Positions 59,706-64,000 of a DNA stretch of 64,000 nt are shown here, one piece after another (position 1 is the first letter of the stretch; each line of letters opens with the position of its first letter). The notes below the pieces were generated by a model. It had not been told where the DNA came from. It searched no databases and worked only from the letters and a program-made list of their open reading frames with translations. The position numbers and the translations under genes were made by a program. This DNA comes from Pyxicephalus adspersus (taxonomy: Eukaryota > Chordata > Amphibia > Anura > Pyxicephalidae): assembly GCF_032062135.1 (NCBI RefSeq), contig NC_092859.1, positions 109,999,100 to 110,063,099 on the forward strand, in the 5' to 3' direction.

Positions 59706-60161
59706 TTATAAGCAAGTTGATGAAGGAGATAAAAAAAGCAGGGAAGACAAAATAATAGCTTTAAAAGCTTTGAAAGGAAACATTTTGTTTTAGAACAGTG
59801 CAAGCCAATCTTCAGCTCAATGCTGACATCTAGTGTTACATTAGATAAGTAATTATTACTAAACTTCATACTCTCTCCCCTTTGGTCAAAATAAACCAAA
59901 ATAGCTGCAAAAACAAAACAATATATGCTTGGAAGTTTTCAAAAAAAAAAAATTCTAAAAATGTCTGGCAACTGGTAATTTGGTTGAATTGTCTCTAATA
60001 GGATACACACAAATAAGCATTCAGTCTTTTTCTCGCCATTTCTACAATGTGTATATATACAAAGCAGAACTGTATACAATGTATATTTAAGGGAGGTCAC
60101 TATTTGATAAATGCAAAGAAAGTACAGACATTTCACAGTGCTAAGAATGCTTAAGTGCTGC

Positions 60162-60294
60162 TCAGTGGCAGACGTACCCGACAACAGGAACTTGTAAAGA
60201 GCTGACCTGGGCTCTCCGTTGGGGGCCCTGTTGGTTGAGGAGGGTCTGGGACCCCCATGCAATGGCACACTGCACCTCCCTATGACTGCCCCTG
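60162..60294 (-). mobile_element. CAGGGGCAGTC-type MITE, copy 1
   Basis: Read on the minus strand it starts CAGGGGCAGTCATAGGGAGG, then TGCAGTGTGCCATTGCATGG and ends near CTGCCACTG. The inner part matches 60799-60905 in direct orientation on the plus strand. Confidence 0.6.
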
Positions 60295-60798
60295 GTGTTA
60301 CTTCTTTTTAGAAAATTTGCTGACCTAACTAATTTTAAATTTCTCCAAAATAAAGGAAAATTGGACGAATTATCCTTACTGGTTTATTTATCCCATATTT
60401 GTGGGGACAGCTGGTAAATTTTAAATTCTTCTTACAATCTGATTGGGTGGCAATGGTAAACAGGACAAAGATTATTTCACTTAACAAACTTTTAACAAAA
60501 GACAGCAATAAAGTGGTCCCCTACGCCGTCAAAGGCAAGAATAAAAGCTTGAGTTTTACATCATATGTAATGTATTCTCAGCAATAGTTTTTCCTCAATT
60601 CTACACGCCTGCTTCTCTACTACATATCTGCCACCCCCTGCAGAATTACAGAGTAGTAAGCAGACTAGGATGTCATTTACTAGGACAGATCTGTTGCAGC
60701 AAAGAGTTCTCAGAGTTTTTCTTGAACTGTCTGCTACCTATGAGAGGCCACACACACTTTATAAAGTCATGCTAGAAATTTTACGTTCATATCATATG

Positions 60799-60905
60799 GA
60801 CATAGGGAGGTGCAAAGTGTGCCACTGCACAAGGACCCCATACTCTCCTCAGCTTTGTCAGTTTGGTGAGGGCCCGGGGTCCATTCTGCACATGGGGCCA
60901 CTGTT
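60799..60905 (+). mobile_element. CAGGGGCAGTC-type MITE, copy 2 (partial)
   Basis: GACATAGGGAGGTGCAAAGT, then GTGCCACTGCACAAGGACCCC matches the inverted copy at 60162-60294. Outer ends are eroded. Confidence 0.55.
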
Positions 60906-61265
60906 GGCTATGCCTGCCAACTATGTTCATTCTGTATACAAACACAAATCACTGAATAGATCAGGACAATTCTAAGACTCCAAAACCATTTCAGTTTTAA
61001 AATCTAAAACAATTGTGCCGTTCATGGATTAGACATCAGATTTGATCCTATCACTTCCAGTTCTATGACAGATAGAAGAATTATCCATAAAAGAAATGGC
61101 TCTATCCCTACCATTCTAGGGGTTAGTGTGTTGAAATGCTGATATTATGCTGCTCCCCAACTGCTGTATGGATTTCACACTTCTGCAAGTTTGAGTCGGT
61201 GGGAAGAGCCACAGAACACTGCAAACAGGTATTTGGCGTCACCTTGAGGAGTTGAATATTTGCAG

Positions 61266-61314
61266 CAACTAAGGGGCAGTATCGTGGCAGCTTTTCACAC
61301 TGGTCTCCAGAAAG
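61266..61314 (+). CDS. Unknown gene, possible small exon
   Basis: 49 bp between atttgcag and gtaagc, reading Q-L-R-G-S-I-V-A-A-F-H-T-G-L-Q-K, phase 0 to 1. It is the phase link needed between 59025 and 62678. Support is only splice signals and phase, so it may be coincidence. Confidence 0.25.
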
Positions 61315-62302
61315 GTAAGCATAGAATCTCTTCCTATAAAAGGTAATCTTTTTTTTCTATTTAAATATTTAGCCACAGGGTCACTTGCAGTGTTTAGTAA
61401 CTAAATTGATTGGTTCTTTACATTTAGCATGACCACACTAGTTTTTTACATACTGTATTAAAGAGAATGTGCAACATTTCATATAAGTTTTAGCAGCATA
61501 TGGAAAGGAAATTAGATTGTAAATATATAGTTAGGATTTGGAAATCCCAGTGCCCATGTATAAAAAATTTACGTGGTTGTCAGCCTTATTTACTCAGTAT
61601 ATTTGCAGGCCTTTCTTTCTGCTGTACAATGTTACACGGAGGATGTGCAACATAATGCAAGTCCAAATATGAATGGGTCGATATACCTGTCCGACTGAGC
61701 ATCCAATTGGATTGTTTTATCAAATTAGTCATATTCTTCATTTCTGAATTGACTGACCAAAACACATTTAAATCAAGCATTGAATTAAAAGTACCTTGAA
61801 TTGTAAGGTCAGAAAATGTTGACAGGCTTTTGAGTACTAATAATCAATATGTTTAAATGAATTTTGGAGCATGTGAACACTTATCTTCATAGATTTAAAG
61901 ATCAGTCAATTTACTTTTCTATATCAATAGAATCAACCAGCCATTGATTGTGGTGTGTGGTGGTTCTATCAATCAACTGTCAACATTTGGATTGAACAAG
62001 GAAATGGAACTGAAAACAGAAATACAGTTTTATGATAAGTTTAAATTTGCCACCTCATAAAAACAACAAATTCTTGGCGGATATCTTATCTGAACAGCTG
62101 CTAGGAAGGGAGAGGAAAAACACTGCAATAATAACTATGCAATAATATGTGTGTACTATAAGCACATTATATAGTGTCTTTAGGTTTACATTATTTACCT
62201 GACACATTTATCACAACATTTTCATTGTATATCATAAAAAAACATGCAGTAAGGTTAATCGGCTTTCCCTCAACAATTGTCCTCAGACTATGTTATTGAC
62301 AT

Positions 62303-62410
62303 TAGATTGTGAGCCCCTTTAAATGGCAGTTAGTGACATGACTATAGACTTTGTAAAGCTCTGTGTAATATGTTGGCGCTATATATATATATACTGGCTA
62401 TTAGGAATAA
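62303..62410 (+). mobile_element. LINE 3' tail, L2/CR1-like
   Basis: AGATTGTGAGCCCCTTTAAA, then TGTAAAGCTCTGTGTAATATG and TTGGCGCTATATATATATA. It matches the tail at 6345-6470 and, inverted, 3005-3075. Confidence 0.7.
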
Positions 62411-62677
62411 TAATAATTGATGTAAAATCAGTATAAATGGTATGACACACCAGTATATAGAATTTTCTTAAGTCAAGTTTTTATTCCACGAGTCCAATAA
62501 TTTTTAAAAATTACAGTCACATGTCAATTAAGATCTTGTGTTAAAGAGACCATGCAGGGAGGTGACAGATTAAGGAGTGAGACCAGCAAAGAGTGTTTAG
62601 ATATTCCTAGAAGACCAGAGGGTTATGATGTGCAAAAAGAATAGGTGCTGTGAATAAAACAAAAGTTCCACTTTTAG

Positions 62678-62868
62678 GAATCCAGGATCAGGTACATCCT
62701 TATTGCAGAAAGGGACAGGTGATCGATCCTTTGATCCATGATTCCTGTCTACCTTTGGGCATGCTAGCAATGAACTCCCACATGACTGTGAGGGAATTAT
62801 ATCGTCCAGGCACCATCAAAATGGCCAAGGATTGTAAGAAGGAAGCAAAGAAAGGAAAAAGATGCTAG
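62678..62868 (+). CDS. Unknown gene, possible terminal exon inside a dispersed repeat
   Basis: After a ccacttttag acceptor the frame reads I-Q-D-Q-V-H-P-Y-C-R-K-G-Q, then PLIHDSCLPLGMLAMNSHMT and VRELYRPGTIKMAKDCKKEA to a TAG at 62866-62868. The phase fits 61314. However, TTATTGCAGAAAGGGACAGG (around 62699) and the CACTTT start are shared with a repeat copy at about 63795-63925 and more weakly at 57217-57320. This is therefore either an exonised element or a fortuitous frame. Confidence 0.22.
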
Positions 62869-63794
62869 CATGAAGAACAGTGACAGGTAAGTAACTATCT
62901 GCTTTAAAGAATTGTATTTTCCTCTTGTTAACAGGGTCCTAAACCAAGCCTTTAAATCAACAAAAAAGTCAAACAGTAGTAAAACCTTGGCAATTCTGGT
63001 TAATTATTTAGCATGTGTTTATCAGATGAAGGCTTAGTTCAAAAATGTGACAGTGTGTCCAGGGGTTGGCTAAGCAACACAACATCTGAATTTTACCTTC
63101 ACATGGACATTTTTCAAGTTGGAAAAAAAAATAAGGAATGCTATCACACTACATAAAAAGTTTGTTGCCTAGAATAGTGACATACAATTGTTTGGTACAA
63201 TAAGAGACCTACAAAATCTGAAAGTATCCAAATGTTACATTGCAATACAAAATTCACTCACACAGAATAGAGGTTTGCAATGTTGAGAGGTCTGGCTGCT
63301 GCTTCTACACCACTTTCTACAAAGTGGTCGGACTCCAGAAGTGTACTGGTTGGTGCCAGCAGAATACTGAACCAGAATTAAGATGACAATTTTACTTGTT
63401 TGCATCTATGTTCTGTTCATTTCCTGAGGAGACTGGGACGCCAAACACTAGGTCATTCTTAGGAAAACGGTGACTAGTTCTGTCTTAAATGCACTGTGGT
63501 CTACCTGCCAAAACATGACCAATGGCCAATAGAAAAAAAAGTACGAAAGAGCTGTGTGGTCAGAGGAGCTGCATTCATTCAAACCCTAATATTCTACATA
63601 GGAAAACTGCTACTACTAGACGCCATGATGCGATGAGGTTATGTGTTTTGTGTCCCTAACAAACTTCCTCTCCCTAGGTGTCAATGGAATATATATATAT
63701 ATATAAATATTAGATTGACCTGGATTTTTAAGAGGAACCCTGGAAGATATTAGAATGTGCAAAGGTGCAGATACTGGTAAATTCATGCAACATT

Positions 63795-63925
63795 ATTCAC
63801 TAAAGTCCCACTTTGAAAAATACATGCTCAGACAGGGGGTTATTGCAGAAGGGAGAAGGTGATGCCCTTTCTGCAATATTCCATTACCTGTCTGAACGTG
63901 CCAGGGAACTGTCAAAATAGCCAAT
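63795..63925 (+). repeat. Repeat related to the 62678-62868 exon candidate
   Basis: AAAGTCCCACTTTGAAAAA, then TTATTGCAGAAGGGAGAAGG and GTGCCAGGGAACTGTCAAAA. Parallel words occur at 62663-62830 (AAAGTTCCACTTT, TTATTGCAGAAAGGGACAGG, AATGAACTC, CATCAAAATGGCC). Confidence 0.55.
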
Positions 63926-64000
63926 CCAGGCTTCTTCTCTACATGTTGAGAATGAATAAACTGCAGCTCAGGTGTAATGTAATTCCACCTTGGCCGGAAG

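Larger units (their letters stand above)
59026..64000. other. Repeat-rich right end of the window
   Basis: Apart from the two weak exon candidates, this stretch holds MITE copies (60162, 60799), a LINE tail (62303-62410), repeat copies at 62663 and 63795, and a short TA tract at 63687-63705. No further gene recognised. Confidence 0.55.

Overview
The window looks like nuclear DNA from a vertebrate, most likely an anuran amphibian. It is AT-rich. Short exons with GT/AG borders are separated by kilobase-sized introns, and short inverted-repeat elements and LINE tails of a frog-like kind are scattered throughout. No bacterial-style genes, operons, CRISPR arrays, tRNA or rRNA genes were seen. The species call is an inference from repeat style; the gene calls rest on protein similarity recognised by eye and on splice-phase bookkeeping.

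Layout. Positions 1602-26436 (+) hold most of ITIH5 (inter-alpha-trypsin inhibitor heavy chain 5, a secreted hyaluronan-associated matrix protein). Thirteen exon blocks from the start of the VIT domain to the stop codon can be placed, with phases that join except at one point. The signal-peptide exon is not seen. The second half of the vWA domain, about 90-95 codons, is missing from the assembled sequence. Where it should be, a 95-bp segment identical to intron sequence 2.2 kb upstream runs directly into the middle of a truncated exon (17162-17194). This is either an assembly mis-join or a real rearrangement that breaks the gene.

Positions 26437-39122 are intergenic and rich in foldback and TIR elements. 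From 54900 down to 39123 on the minus strand lie six exons of a STIMATE-like (TMEM110-like) gene, a multi-pass ER membrane protein family that supports store-operated calcium entry. All five internal junctions keep phase. Its first exon is not found; it could lie in the 672-base N gap (55716-56387), elsewhere upstream, or outside the window. Its C-terminus differs from mammalian STIMATE, so I call it a paralogue. In human, STIMATE sits beside the ITIH1/3/4 cluster and SFMBT1 (3p21), while ITIH5 sits beside ITIH2 and SFMBT2 (10p14). ITIH5 next to a STIMATE-like gene here looks like the matching arrangement on the duplicated block.

Interleaved with the STIMATE-like gene on the plus strand is a candidate spliced gene of unknown family (41596-41740, 58828-59025, possibly 61266-61314 and 62678-62868). 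The last candidate exon lies inside a dispersed repeat and may be exonised or fortuitous.

The ITIH5 and STIMATE-like products act in different places (extracellular matrix versus ER) and show no sign of working together; their adjacency is best read as inherited gene order. The most unusual non-coding feature is a 422-bp near-palindromic element at 57599-58020 with about 50 CpG dinucleotides (hand count) in an otherwise CpG-poor region.
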